From Betaproteobacteria bacterium GR16-43 (lineage in GTDB: Bacteria > Pseudomonadota > Gammaproteobacteria > Burkholderiales > Usitatibacteraceae), in contig CP019169.1 in assembly GCA_001953215.1 (NCBI GenBank), positions 1,860,001 through 1,924,000 of the forward strand: a DNA stretch of 64,000 nt. The letters are read 5' to 3'. The notes beneath the pieces are model-generated. The model ran no database searches, was not told where the DNA came from, and worked only from the letters and a program-made list of their open reading frames with translations. Below, in pieces: positions 35,118-43,443 of this stretch (the first letter of the stretch is position 1; each line of letters begins with the position of its first letter). The translations under genes and the position numbers were made by a program.

Positions 35118-36089
35118 ATGTCTAAGGTCCTGGTAACCCGAGCGGTATTCCCGGAGTCCATCGAGAGTCTCGGCAAGCGCTTCGAGGTCGTCACGAACCC
35201 GGACGACACGCCCTGGTCGCCGGACCAGATCGCGGAGAAGCTCGCGGGATGCTCCGCGGCGATGTCCACGGTGCTCTGCAAGTTCGACGAGTCGGTCTTC
35301 GCGCGCAACCCGCAGCTGAAGGTCGTCTCCAACATCGCGGTGGGCTACAACAACATCGACGTGGCCGCGGCGACGAAGCGCGGCATCCGCGTCACCAACA
35401 CGCCGGGCGTCCTGGATGACACCACCGCGGACCTCACGTGGGCCCTGCTGATGGCGGCCGCGCGCCGCATCGCCGAGGCCGACGCCTGGGTCCGGCGCGG
35501 CGACTGGAAGGTCGCCTTCGGGATGCACTCCTTCCTCGGCAACGACGTGCACCACGCCACGCTGGGCATCATCGGCATGGGCCGCATCGGCCAGGCGATC
35601 GCCCGGCGCGCACTGGGCTTCGACATGACGGTGCTCTACAACAATCGCACGCGGCTCGCGGAGTCCGACGAGAAGCGCTGCAATGCCACGCTCGTGGATC
35701 GCGACACGCTGCTCGCGAAGTCCGATTTCGTCGTCGTGATGGCGCCGTACTCGCCGGCCACGCACCACCTCATCGGCGCGGCCGAGCTCGCGAAGATGAA
35801 GCCCACGGCCATCCTCGTGAACACCGCGCGCGGCGGCGTGGTGGACGACGCGGCGCTGGTCGAAGCCCTGCGCGAGCGGCGGATCGCCGGCGCCGGGCTC
35901 GATGTGTTCGAGGGCGAGCCGAAATTGAATGCCGCGTACCTGGCGCTTCCGAACGTGGTCCTCACGCCGCACATCGGCAGTGCCACGCGCGCCACGCGCG
36001 TCACGATGTGCGAGACGGCCATCGCCAACCTCACGGCGGTGCTCGACGGCCGGGCTCCCCCGAACCTGGTCAACAAGGATGTAATCTGA
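35118..36089 (+). CDS. D-2-hydroxyacid dehydrogenase (glyoxylate/hydroxypyruvate reductase type)
   Basis: NAD(P)-dependent 2-hydroxyacid dehydrogenase of 323 residues. It has the nucleotide motif LGIIGMGRIGQAIARRA (about 150-166), catalytic Arg in NTARGGVVDD, Glu in FEGEP and His in TPHIGSAT. The overall sequence is closest in pattern to GyaR/GhrB enzymes that reduce glyoxylate and hydroxypyruvate to glycolate and D-glycerate. It forms an apparent unit with the tartronate-semialdehyde-type reductase downstream. ATG 35118 gives the usual MSKVLVTRAVFP start; the upstream open frame is GC-rich non-coding sequence. Confidence 0.92.
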   Translation: MSKVLVTRAVFPESIESLGKRFEVVTNPDDTPWSPDQIAEKLAGCSAAMSTVLCKFDESVFARNPQLKVVSNIAVGYNNIDVAAATKRGIRVTNTPGVLDDTTADLTWALLMAAARRIAEADAWVRRGDWKVAFGMHSFLGNDVHHATLGIIGMGRIGQAIARRALGFDMTVLYNNRTRLAESDEKRCNATLVDRDTLLAKSDFVVVMAPYSPATHHLIGAAELAKMKPTAILVNTARGGVVDDAALVEALRERRIAGAGLDVFEGEPKLNAAYLALPNVVLTPHIGSATRATRVTMCETAIANLTAVLDGRAPPNLVNKDVI

Positions 36090-36138
36090 CGTCTGTCCCG
36101 GCGCCCGCCGGGTTCAGCCATTTTTCCCGGAGAGACGC

Positions 36139-36993
36139 ATGGCAACGAAAGTCGCATTCCTCGGCCTCGGCGTGATGGGCTTCCCGATGGCCGGCCACCT
36201 CAAGGCCAAGGGCTACGACGTCACGGTCTACAACCGCTCGCCGGAAAAGGCGAAGCAGTGGGTCGAGAAGCACGGGGGAGCCTCGGCGCCCACCCCGGCC
36301 GCCGCCGCGAAGGACTGCGACTTCGTGATGATGTGCGTGGGCAACGACAAGGACCTGCTGGAGGTCGCGAGCGCCGCGCTCTCCGGCATGAAGAAAGGTG
36401 CGGTGCTCGTCGACCACACGACGGCGAGCGCCGATGCCGCACGCAAGATCTACGCGGACGCGAAGGCGAAAGGCATTTCCTTCATCGACGCGCCGGTGTC
36501 GGGCGGCCAGGCAGGCGCCGAGAACGGCAAGCTCACCGTGATGTGCGGAGGCGATGCGGATGCGTTCGGGAAGGCCAAGCCGGTGATGGATTCCTACGGC
36601 AAGGCCGTCACGCTGCTGGGCGCCCCGGGCGCGGGCCAGCTCACGAAGATGGTGAACCAGATCTGCATCGCCGGCCTGGTGCAGGCGCTCTCCGAGGGCA
36701 TCGCCTTCGCGGAGAAGGCGGGCCTGGACCCGAACCTCGTGCTGGACGTGATCAGCAAGGGCGCGGCGCAGTCGTGGCAGATGGAGAACCGCGGCAAGAC
36801 CATGGTCGAGCGCAAGTTCAACTTCGGCTTCGCGGTGGACTGGATGCGCAAGGACCTCGGCATCTGCCTCGAGGAGGCCAAGCGCAACGGCGCGAAACTC
36901 CCGGTCACGCAAGTGGTCGACCAGTATTACGGCGAGGTGCAGAAGTCCGGCGGCAATCGTTTCGACACGTCCTCGCTCATCACGCGTCTCTAG
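36139..36993 (+). CDS. 3-hydroxyisobutyrate/tartronate-semialdehyde dehydrogenase family protein
   Basis: A 284-residue NAD(P)-dependent beta-hydroxyacid dehydrogenase. It has the dinucleotide motif LGLGVMGFPMAGHL at the N-terminus, the substrate-binding DAPVSGGQAGAENG, and the catalytic Lys in GAGQLTKMVNQI. The reaction is either 2-hydroxy-3-oxopropionate (tartronate semialdehyde) reduction to D-glycerate or 3-hydroxyisobutyrate oxidation; the neighbouring hydroxypyruvate-type reductase favours the first. A GGAGAG ribosome binding site precedes the ATG. Followed by a GST gene after 13 bp. Confidence 0.92.
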   Translation: MATKVAFLGLGVMGFPMAGHLKAKGYDVTVYNRSPEKAKQWVEKHGGASAPTPAAAAKDCDFVMMCVGNDKDLLEVASAALSGMKKGAVLVDHTTASADAARKIYADAKAKGISFIDAPVSGGQAGAENGKLTVMCGGDADAFGKAKPVMDSYGKAVTLLGAPGAGQLTKMVNQICIAGLVQALSEGIAFAEKAGLDPNLVLDVISKGAAQSWQMENRGKTMVERKFNFGFAVDWMRKDLGICLEEAKRNGAKLPVTQVVDQYYGEVQKSGGNRFDTSSLITRL

Positions 36994-37006
36994 ACGGAGG
37001 CATTCC

Positions 37007-37639
37007 ATGGATCTCAAGCTCTACTACTCGCCGGGAGCCTGCTCGCTCGCGTCGCACATCGTCCTGGAAGAGTTGGGTTTCCCGTACACCACGCAGAAGC
37101 TGAACCTGCTGGAAGGCGAGCAGCGCAAGCCCGAGTACCTCAAGTTGAATCCCATGGGCCGCGTGCCGACGCTCGTGGTCGACGGCAAGCCGCTCACCGA
37201 GAACCCGGCCATCCTCACGTTCCTCGGAGGCGCTTTCCCGCAGAAGGGGCTGTGGCCGAAGGAAACCTGGGCGCAGGCGATGCTCCTGTCCGCGCTCTCG
37301 TGGTGCTCGAACACGATGCACCCTGCCTACGGGCACGTGCTGCGTCCCGGGCGCTATGCCGACGACACGGCCGCGCAGGAGAGCGTGAAGGCGAAGGGCC
37401 GCGAGAACTTCGGCGAATACCTGAAGATGGTCGACGGCTGGCTCGGCCAGACGCCCAAGTGGATGATGGGCGAGCAGTTCACAGTCGGCGACCCGTACCT
37501 GCTGGTGTTCTACCGCTGGGGAAACCGCAACGGGTTCCCGGTGAAGCAGCTCGCGAACTACACGCGGCATACCAACGCGTTGCTCGGGCGTCCGGCGGTC
37601 CGCAAGGTCATGGCCGACGAGGGCATCACCCTCGATTGA
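37007..37639 (+). CDS. Glutathione S-transferase family protein
   Basis: A 210-residue soluble GST. The N-terminal thioredoxin-like domain has LYYSPGACSLASHIVLEELG and the cis-Pro region GRVPTLVVDGKPLTENPAI, with the catalytic Ser or Cys in SPGACS. The C-terminal domain is helical, with the conserved DPYLLVFYRWGNR-type segment. The beta/theta-class pattern is common in proteobacteria. Probably co-transcribed with the upstream dehydrogenase gene. Its last 14 bp overlap the convergent histidine kinase gene. Confidence 0.93.
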   Translation: MDLKLYYSPGACSLASHIVLEELGFPYTTQKLNLLEGEQRKPEYLKLNPMGRVPTLVVDGKPLTENPAILTFLGGAFPQKGLWPKETWAQAMLLSALSWCSNTMHPAYGHVLRPGRYADDTAAQESVKAKGRENFGEYLKMVDGWLGQTPKWMMGEQFTVGDPYLLVFYRWGNRNGFPVKQLANYTRHTNALLGRPAVRKVMADEGITLD

Positions 37640-39620
37640 TGCCCTGCGCCATGCGGTGGAGCGCCTCGCCGAACTCGGCGATGTCGAAGGCCTTCACGAT
37701 CAGCTCGCAGGCCCCGGCGTCGCGGGCCTGGGCCAGCAGCCGTTCGTCGATGAATCCTGAAACGATGCCGACCGGGAGGTCCGCCCGGATGGCGCGGACG
37801 GCGCGCGCCACGTCGAGCCCCGACATGTAGGGCATGTTGTAGTCGCTGACCACGATGTCGAAGGCGGAAGGGTCACTGCGCAGCAGGTTGATCGCCGCGC
37901 GCGCGTCCAGGTGACCGCTTACCTTGTAGCCGCGCCTTTGCAGGACGCGAGTCACCAGGTCCACCTGGGCCTCGTCGTCGTCGATGTACAGGAGGCGCAG
38001 GCCCATCCCGCTCGCGTTCGCGCAGGGCAACGCATCCGCGCCCGCGGGGGCGTCCGGCACCGCCGCCGGGGCCTCCGCCACGGGCAGGTAGAGGGTGAAC
38101 GTCGTTCCCTGGCCGAGTCGGCTCGCCACGACGATCGCGCCTTCGTGGGCCTGCAGGATGCCGCGTACGACCGAGAGCCCGAGCCCGGTTCCCTCACCCA
38201 TCGGCTTGGTCGTGAAGAACGGCTCGAAGATGCGGGACATCGTGGCGGGCTCCATCCCGGGGCCGTCGTCGCGAACCCGCAGGCGCACGGTGAGTGTCGG
38301 AGGCGAGAGGTGCATCGAGCGCATCGGCGGGTGGGCATCCTCGTACGCGGCATCGACGAGGACCGTGTCGAGCTGGATCTCGATGTTCTGGGGGCCCCCG
38401 AGGGCGGCTTGCATCGAATTGGTCGCGAGGTTGAGCAGCGCCTGCTGGATCTGCGTCTCGTCGGCCCGCACGTCGGGCACCCCGGCATCGCAGTGGAACG
38501 TCACGATCGTGCTGGCCGGGAACGTGGCGCGCATGAGTCGGACGGATTCGGCCACCACCGGGGCGAGCGGCATGCGCTTGCGCTCGATCGGCTGGCGCCG
38601 GCTGAAGGACAGGATCTGGCGCACCAGGTCGCGCGCCCGGCGCCCGGCCTTGGCGATCTCCCCGATGCTCTTCTGCGCGGTCGGGATGCCCCGCGTGTCC
38701 TCGCCCGCGAGCTCCGCGTTGCCGAGGATGGTGGCGATGATGTTGTTGAAGTCGTGCGCGATGCCCCCGGCCAGCGTGCCGATGGCTTCCAGCTTCTGCG
38801 CTTCGCGCAGCTGCTCCTCCAGCGACACGCGCTCGGCTTCGGCCCGCATGCGCTCGGTGATGTCGCGGGCGATCTTCGAGGCGCCGATCACCTTGCCGTT
38901 CGCGTCCCGGATGGGGGAGATGGTCGCGGAGATCTGGAGCAGGTGGCCATCCTTGTGCCGGCGGAAGGTCTCGAAGTGCTCGACCTGCTCGCCGCGCGCG
39001 AGCCGATCGAGGATTCCGCGTTCCTCGTCGGGGTGGCCCTCCGGGATGATGATGTCCATGCACTGGCCGATGGCCTCCGGCGCCGTGAATCCGAACAGCC
39101 TTTCGGCGCCCGGATTCCAGCTCCGGATGATGCCCTCCATCGACTTGCTGATGATCGCGTCGTCGCTCGCCTCGACGATGGCCTTGAATTCGCGCAGCGC
39201 GCGCTCGGCCTCGACGTGGGCCGTGATGTCCCGGACGTTGCACTGGATCACCTTCACGCCCTCGCAGTCGTAGGCGTTGCTGACGAACTCGACGTCGATG
39301 CGGTGCCCGGACTTCGCCCTCAGCGGGAGGTCTTCGTACCGCACGTAGCCCTTCTCCTGGAGGATGGCGAACATCTCCTTGCACTGCGCGACGTCGGCGA
39401 ACGGACCCACTTCCCAGAGCTTCTTGCCGAGGAATTCCTCGTGGGAGTAGCCGAGCATCTCGATCAGGTAGGGATTGGCGTCCTCGATCTGCGCGGTCTG
39501 CGCATTGAGCAGGAGGATGCCGTCGCGCGCGGTCTCGAACAGCCGGCGGTAGCGGCTCTCGGAAATTCGCAATGCATCGAGTGTCTCGTCGAGCTTGCCG
39601 GCGGCCATGGCGTCTCCCAC
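37626..39620 (-). CDS. Cytoplasmic hybrid histidine kinase (PAS-PAS-HK-REC)
   Basis: A 664-residue two-component kinase without transmembrane segments. Order: PAS 1 (about 20-140), PAS 2 (about 145-265, ending IGASKIARDITERM), HisKA with the phospho-acceptor His in AGGIAHDFNNIIATI (about 290), HATPase with N-box LNLATNSMQAAL and G-boxes DDGPGMEP and GTGLGLSVV, and a C-terminal receiver (about 530-655) with the phosphorylatable Asp in DIVVSDYNMPYMSG. HDFNN marks the HWE-unrelated 'NtrB/FixL-like' group with attached receiver. Input is probably a cytoplasmic ligand or redox signal. The gene ends inside the convergent GST gene by 14 bp. No dedicated response regulator is next to it. Confidence 0.93.
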   Translation of the reverse strand: MGDAMAAGKLDETLDALRISESRYRRLFETARDGILLLNAQTAQIEDANPYLIEMLGYSHEEFLGKKLWEVGPFADVAQCKEMFAILQEKGYVRYEDLPLRAKSGHRIDVEFVSNAYDCEGVKVIQCNVRDITAHVEAERALREFKAIVEASDDAIISKSMEGIIRSWNPGAERLFGFTAPEAIGQCMDIIIPEGHPDEERGILDRLARGEQVEHFETFRRHKDGHLLQISATISPIRDANGKVIGASKIARDITERMRAEAERVSLEEQLREAQKLEAIGTLAGGIAHDFNNIIATILGNAELAGEDTRGIPTAQKSIGEIAKAGRRARDLVRQILSFSRRQPIERKRMPLAPVVAESVRLMRATFPASTIVTFHCDAGVPDVRADETQIQQALLNLATNSMQAALGGPQNIEIQLDTVLVDAAYEDAHPPMRSMHLSPPTLTVRLRVRDDGPGMEPATMSRIFEPFFTTKPMGEGTGLGLSVVRGILQAHEGAIVVASRLGQGTTFTLYLPVAEAPAAVPDAPAGADALPCANASGMGLRLLYIDDDEAQVDLVTRVLQRRGYKVSGHLDARAAINLLRSDPSAFDIVVSDYNMPYMSGLDVARAVRAIRADLPVGIVSGFIDERLLAQARDAGACELIVKAFDIAEFGEALHRMAQGINRG

Positions 39621-39693
39621 GAGCCAGCATGGCGGCTCATGGCGAGGCCGTCTGTCTGGTACCGCACCAAGCCGGCGGGACGCTCCGCCCCGC

Positions 39694-40695
39694 CTATCGA
39701 TGCGAGGCGCTGTAGTGGTCGCGCAGCAGGTCGCGGCCGAAATCGCCGGTGAAGTCGCGCCACACGGTGTGGACGTGGTTGCCGTCGTCCTGCGACGCGT
39801 CGTACTCGATCAGGAATTTCGGTCCCTGGATGCGGTAGTAGTGCGGCCCGGCGCCTCGGGTCGTGGCCCCGGCCCACGCAAAGCGAACGGATTCCATCCC
39901 GCCCTCGTCCACGCGCGCCAGTCGCGCGGCACGCAGGCCCGGCTCGAAGGAATCCGCGTACACCTCGACCAGCTTGCGCAACTGCGCGCGCTGCGGAGGC
40001 GTCAATGCCCGGGCCTCGAGGCCGCGATTGTCGATCGGCGACACGAGATCCTGGTTCGTCGTCACGATGTCGCCGTAGCTGCGCGTGTCGATGACCACGG
40101 CCCGCCGCTGGGCCTCGTCGAGGAGCGCGAAGAACTTGCGCGCTTCGTCTTCCTCGGGCGCCAGCGCGCGCAATCCCTTGCGCGGCCCGGTACGGACTTC
40201 GGCGGGGTTCGCGCCGAAGAAGCTCGGCGTGGCCGCCACGCGGTCGCCCCGCAGCGTGAAGTTGAGCGACAGATGATGGCCCTCGAAGCGCCAGCCCCAC
40301 GTCTTCGTGGCGTCGGGGGCCCCGAAGAACACGATGGAATATTTTTCCGGATCGCGGATCAGCGAGAGCCCGAACGGGGACTCGCGCAGCACGAGTTCCA
40401 GCTCGATGATGTTCACCACGCGCCGGTGTCCGGCCTCGGAAAGGGCCGTGCGAAGTAATTTGTGCACGGCTTCGCGGCCCCGGGTGTCGAGGTCGGCGAA
40501 GGAAAGCCCGGGCCGCGAACGCGGCGTGTAGTGCCAGTCCGTGCGCTTCGCGTCTTCGAAGGGCAGCACCAGTTTCGATCGCTTCTCCGCGTCGACGGAG
40601 GCGATGACGCCCTGCGCCGCCTCGCGCATCTGGGCCGGCAGGCCCGTGGCGAGCACGAGAAGGCCCGCGAAAAGTACGAAACGAACGCGATCCAT
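39694..40695 (-). CDS. DUF3500 secreted protein
   Basis: A 333-residue exported protein with a signal peptide (VRFVLFAGLLVLATGLPAQ). The mature part has the DUF3500 pattern: LPFEDAKRTDWHYTPRSRPG, a Phe-rich central region (FEGHHLSLNFTLRGDRVA) and a C-terminal His-containing stretch (FLIEYDASQDDGNHVHTVWRD). Members are of unknown function and occur widely in soil and marine bacteria and planctomycetes. ATG 40695 gives the signal peptide; the longer frame overlaps the VOC gene. Transcribed divergently from the VOC gene. Confidence 0.88.
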   Translation of the reverse strand: MDRVRFVLFAGLLVLATGLPAQMREAAQGVIASVDAEKRSKLVLPFEDAKRTDWHYTPRSRPGLSFADLDTRGREAVHKLLRTALSEAGHRRVVNIIELELVLRESPFGLSLIRDPEKYSIVFFGAPDATKTWGWRFEGHHLSLNFTLRGDRVAATPSFFGANPAEVRTGPRKGLRALAPEEDEARKFFALLDEAQRRAVVIDTRSYGDIVTTNQDLVSPIDNRGLEARALTPPQRAQLRKLVEVYADSFEPGLRAARLARVDEGGMESVRFAWAGATTRGAGPHYYRIQGPKFLIEYDASQDDGNHVHTVWRDFTGDFGRDLLRDHYSASHR

Positions 40696-40734
40696 GGGCG
40701 TCCTACCGAGATCGGATGACGGCATCATAGACCC

Positions 40735-41373
40735 ATGACCCTCGCACTCGACCACCTCGTCATCGCCGCGCGCACGCTCGAGGAGGGCGCCTCCTGGCTC
40801 GAATCGCGGCTGGGCGTCGCACCCGTGAACGGCGGCAAGCACGCGCTGATGTCGACGCACAATCGCCTGCTCTCGCTCGGCGACGGGCGCTACCTCGAAG
40901 TGATCGCGATCGATCCCGCCGCACCCGCGCCGGGCCGCGCGCGCTGGTACGCGCTCGATTCGGAAGCGATGCACGCGCGCCTCAAGCGCGGCCCCGCGTT
41001 GATCCACTGGGCGGCCGTCACGACGGACATCGTGGCCGACGCACCGCGCGCACCCGTGGAGCTCGGTGACGTCACGGAGCTCGTACGCGGAGACCTTCGT
41101 TGGCGCCTCACCGTGCCCGCCGACGGAAGCCTGCCCGGTGGCGGCACCTTTCCGACGCTGATCCAATGGCGCGGGCGCAGCGCGGCGATGGTGCTCCCGG
41201 ATTCCGGCTGCCGCCTCGAATCGCTCGACATCGCGCACCCGAGCGCCGGGCCCTACTACGCGGCGTTGCGCGAAATGGGGTTGCCGGAGCGCGAGCCGGT
41301 TTCATTCGCCGAGGGACCGGCCGGCCTCGCGGCCCGCATCCGCACCCCGGGCGGCATCGCGGTCCTCGCCTGA
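40735..41373 (+). CDS. VOC-superfamily (glyoxalase-like) protein
   Basis: A 212-residue protein with the N-terminal pattern [20 protein letters not shown] and [19 protein letters not shown], which is that of the Glyoxalase_3 / VOC group with paired beta-alpha-beta-beta-beta modules. The metal-ligand His (DHL) and Glu (LEV) are present, and IHWAAVTTD provides a second His. Substrate unknown. It lies 39 bp from the divergent DUF3500 gene and 18 bp before the LysE gene, with which it is probably transcribed. Confidence 0.85.
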   Translation: MTLALDHLVIAARTLEEGASWLESRLGVAPVNGGKHALMSTHNRLLSLGDGRYLEVIAIDPAAPAPGRARWYALDSEAMHARLKRGPALIHWAAVTTDIVADAPRAPVELGDVTELVRGDLRWRLTVPADGSLPGGGTFPTLIQWRGRSAAMVLPDSGCRLESLDIAHPSAGPYYAALREMGLPEREPVSFAEGPAGLAARIRTPGGIAVLA

Positions 41374-41391
41374 ATCGGCTAGCCTAGCGGC

Positions 41392-42018
41392 ATGGATGCT
41401 TCGAACCTGACCGGCCTGGCCGGCGTGTTGGCGATCTGGCTGCTCGCCGTCGTGAGCCCGGGCCCCGCTTTCCTCGTCCTGAGCCAGCTCGCGGCCGGCC
41501 GCTCGCGCGCGGCCGCCCTGGGCGCGGCGCTCGGCATCGCCCTCGGCGCCGCGCTCTTCGCAACGCTCACGCTCTGGGGCCTCGCGGTCGTGGTCACGCA
41601 GATCGCCTGGCTCGGTACCGCGCTGCGGCTCGCGGGCGCGGTGTACCTCGTCTACCTGGGGTTGGCCCTGTTCCAGTCTTCCAGCGCGGAGACGCCCGCG
41701 GCCCCGCAATCGCATCGTGGAGGTGCGGATTTCGTCGACGGCCTGCGCATCGGAAGCCTCACCGCCATCACCAACCCGAAGGCGATCGCGTTCTTCCTGA
41801 GCCTCTTCGCGGTGGCGGTGCCGCCGTCGCTCACCGTTTCCGGGAAGCTCGCCCTGCTCGCCGCGGGATTCTCGATCGAGATCGGCTGGTACGTCGCCGT
41901 CGCCCTGGTGCTCTCCACGGGACGCCTGCGCGCGGTCTATGCCCGCGCCCGCAAGGGCATCGAACGCTTCCTGGGCGCCGCCCTCGTGCTCCTCGGCGTG
42001 CGCATGGGCAGTGCGTAA
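41392..42018 (+). CDS. LysE-family amino-acid exporter
   Basis: A 208-residue membrane protein with about six transmembrane helices. The LysE/RhtB signature is visible: LLAVVSPGPAFLVLSQLAAGRSR near the N-terminus, AVYLVYLGLALFQSS, and NPKAIAFFLSLFAV in the middle. It would export amino acids or their derivatives with proton coupling; the specificity cannot be read from the sequence. It is in the same direction as the VOC gene and is followed by a sigma factor gene with its own putative promoter. Confidence 0.92.
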   Translation: MDASNLTGLAGVLAIWLLAVVSPGPAFLVLSQLAAGRSRAAALGAALGIALGAALFATLTLWGLAVVVTQIAWLGTALRLAGAVYLVYLGLALFQSSSAETPAAPQSHRGGADFVDGLRIGSLTAITNPKAIAFFLSLFAVAVPPSLTVSGKLALLAAGFSIEIGWYVAVALVLSTGRLRAVYARARKGIERFLGAALVLLGVRMGSA

Positions 42019-42032
42019 AGTCCATTAGCCGC

Positions 42033-42046
42033 GGGGAATATTCCCC
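42033..42046. promoter_or_regulatory. Perfect palindrome upstream of the ECF sigma factor gene
   Basis: GGGGAATATTCCCC is a perfect 14-bp palindrome, extended on both sides by GC pairs (GCGGGG ... CCCCGC). It lies 24 bp before the sigma factor ATG. It includes a GGAATA-type element reminiscent of ECF -35 sites, but no clear CGT-type -10 box at proper distance is evident. It could be an operator, a hairpin, or an autoregulated promoter. Confidence 0.45.
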
Positions 42047-42070
42047 CCGCCCGGCTGTTTGCCCATTCGA

Positions 42071-42568
42071 ATGAACTACGAGTTGATCCTGCCGTTCATC
42101 CCCAACCTGCGCCGCTATGCGCGCGCGCTGGTGGGGGACCGCCACGCGGCCGATGACCTGGTGCAGGACACGCTCGAGCGCGCGGTGCGCAAGTTCCACC
42201 TCTGGAAGCCCGGCGACCTGCGCGCCTGGCTCTTCTCGATCATGCACAACGTCTTCATCAACCAGCTCAAGGCCCGCAAGATCCGCCCCGAAGTCGAGGC
42301 GGACGAGACCTTGGCCGCGCCGATTCCCACGGCTACCCGCACCGACCTCATCGACCTCGAGCGCGCCCTCGCCACGCTGGCCCCCGAGCAGCGCGAAGTC
42401 GTGCTGCTGGTGGGCCTGGAAGAGATGACCTATGCGGAAGTGAGCAAGGCCCTGGGCATCCCGGTGGGCACGGTGATGTCGCGCCTTTCGCGCGGCCGCG
42501 CGCGGCTGCGCGTGTTCGTCGAGGGCGGCCCCAGCCGCACGAATCCCAGCCTGCGGGTGGTGCAATGA
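42071..42568 (+). CDS. ECF-type RNA polymerase sigma factor
   Basis: A 165-residue sigma70-family factor of the ECF group. Region 2 has NLRRYARALVGDRHAADDLVQDTLERAVRKF (about 10-40) with the LFSIMHNVFIN stretch, and region 4 has LATLAPEQREVVLLVGLEEMTYAEVSKALGIPVGTVMSRLSRGR, a clear helix-turn-helix. It would redirect transcription to a small regulon. ATG 42071 is preferred over the TTG at 42059 because it begins directly before region 2. The stop overlaps the ATG of the anti-sigma gene by 4 bp. Confidence 0.93.
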   Translation: MNYELILPFIPNLRRYARALVGDRHAADDLVQDTLERAVRKFHLWKPGDLRAWLFSIMHNVFINQLKARKIRPEVEADETLAAPIPTATRTDLIDLERALATLAPEQREVVLLVGLEEMTYAEVSKALGIPVGTVMSRLSRGRARLRVFVEGGPSRTNPSLRVVQ

Positions 42569-43308
42569 GCACGGAAGACGAACGCGTGCATGCCTTCATC
42601 GACGGCGCCCTGAATCCGGCCGAGCGCCAGGCGTACGAAGCCTTCCTGCGCGACAACCCGCAGGAGGCCGAGCGCGCGAACCACTATGCGCGGCAGCGCG
42701 TGCGCCTTCGCGAGGCCTACGATCCCGTGCTCTCGGAACCGCTGCCCGCGCGCATGTTCCTGCGCCGGCCCGCGTGGGTCGATTTTGCGAGGGCCGCGAC
42801 GCTGGTCGCCGTGGGGATCGCCATCGGCCTCGCCATTCCCGCTTTCCGGCCCGGTACGCCCATCGTGGCGTTGACCACGGCGCCGCTCCCGGAGCGCGCG
42901 GCGCGCGCGCACCTCACCTTCGCCTCGGAAGTCCGCCATCCGGTCGAGGTGGACGTGAAGGAGCAGGAGCACCTCGTGCGCTGGCTCTCGAAGCGCCTGG
43001 GAACCGAGCTCAAGGTGCCGGTGCTGGGCCCCGAAGGCTTCGAGCTCCTCGGCGGGCGCCTGTTGCCCGGTCCGGAGGGCCCCGTGGCCCAGTTCATGTA
43101 CCAGGACTCCGGCGGCAAGCGCCTCACGCTCTACGTGAACGCGCGCGCCAAGGCCGAAGGTCCCACGGCCTTCCGTTTCGCCAAGGAAGGCAACGTGTCG
43201 GTCTTCTACTGGATCGACGGGCAGTGGGGTTACGCCCTCTCGGGCGACATCGACCGGCCCGCGCTCTCGCGCGTGGCCAACCTCGTCTATCGCCAGCTGA
43301 ACCCGTAG
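42565..43308 (+). CDS. Anti-sigma factor, membrane bound
   Basis: A 247-residue regulator of the preceding sigma factor. The N-terminal helical part (EDERVHAFIDGALNPAERQAYEAFLRDNP, residues about 4-50) matches anti-sigma domains, one transmembrane helix follows near residue 75-92 (AATLVAVGIAIGLAI), and the C-terminal periplasmic part (about 95-247) is beta rich (LGPEGFELLGGRLLPGPEGP). The zinc-binding HxxxCxxC motif of ZAS proteins is absent, so release is probably through the membrane domain or proteolysis. Overlapping start with the sigma gene shows translational coupling. Confidence 0.88.
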   Translation: MSTEDERVHAFIDGALNPAERQAYEAFLRDNPQEAERANHYARQRVRLREAYDPVLSEPLPARMFLRRPAWVDFARAATLVAVGIAIGLAIPAFRPGTPIVALTTAPLPERAARAHLTFASEVRHPVEVDVKEQEHLVRWLSKRLGTELKVPVLGPEGFELLGGRLLPGPEGPVAQFMYQDSGGKRLTLYVNARAKAEGPTAFRFAKEGNVSVFYWIDGQWGYALSGDIDRPALSRVANLVYRQLNP

Positions 43309-43318
43309 TCGCCGTTCG

Positions 43319-43353
43319 ATTACCGCTGTAATCGCTGCGATTACAGCGGTAAT
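43319..43353. promoter_or_regulatory. Paired TTAC-N4-GTAA operator boxes, perfect 35-bp palindrome
   Basis: The sequence is a perfect inverted repeat of 17+1+17 bp. Each arm contains its own smaller palindrome: ATTACCGCTGTAAT at 43319-43332 and ATTACAGCGGTAAT at 43340-43353, with centres exactly 21 bp apart (two helical turns). The same pair with the same spacing occurs at 55164-55196 before another signalling gene. Binding factor unknown. Confidence 0.65.
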
Positions 43354-43370
43354 TCCGCGATGCGTACACG

Positions 43371-43386
43371 CGTGAGGTGCGTCACA
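43371..43386. promoter_or_regulatory. CRP/FNR-like site
   Basis: CGTGAGGTGCGTCACA differs from the TGTGA-N6-TCACA consensus of CRP at one position. It lies 58 bp before the ATG of the membrane PAS protein and 17 bp after the paired TTAC/GTAA boxes. Activation by a CRP-family protein is inferred. Confidence 0.5.
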
Positions 43387-43443
43387 TATGCTGGGCGTGA
43401 AAGTAGTCCAAGCCAGCAGTCACGCGCATCAGGGCGCCGCAAT

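Noticed and set aside
42033-42046. ECF-type promoter within the GGGGAATATTCCCC palindrome
   Set aside because: The -35-like element is present but a convincing -10 box at 15-17 bp is not; it is kept only as a palindrome of unknown role.
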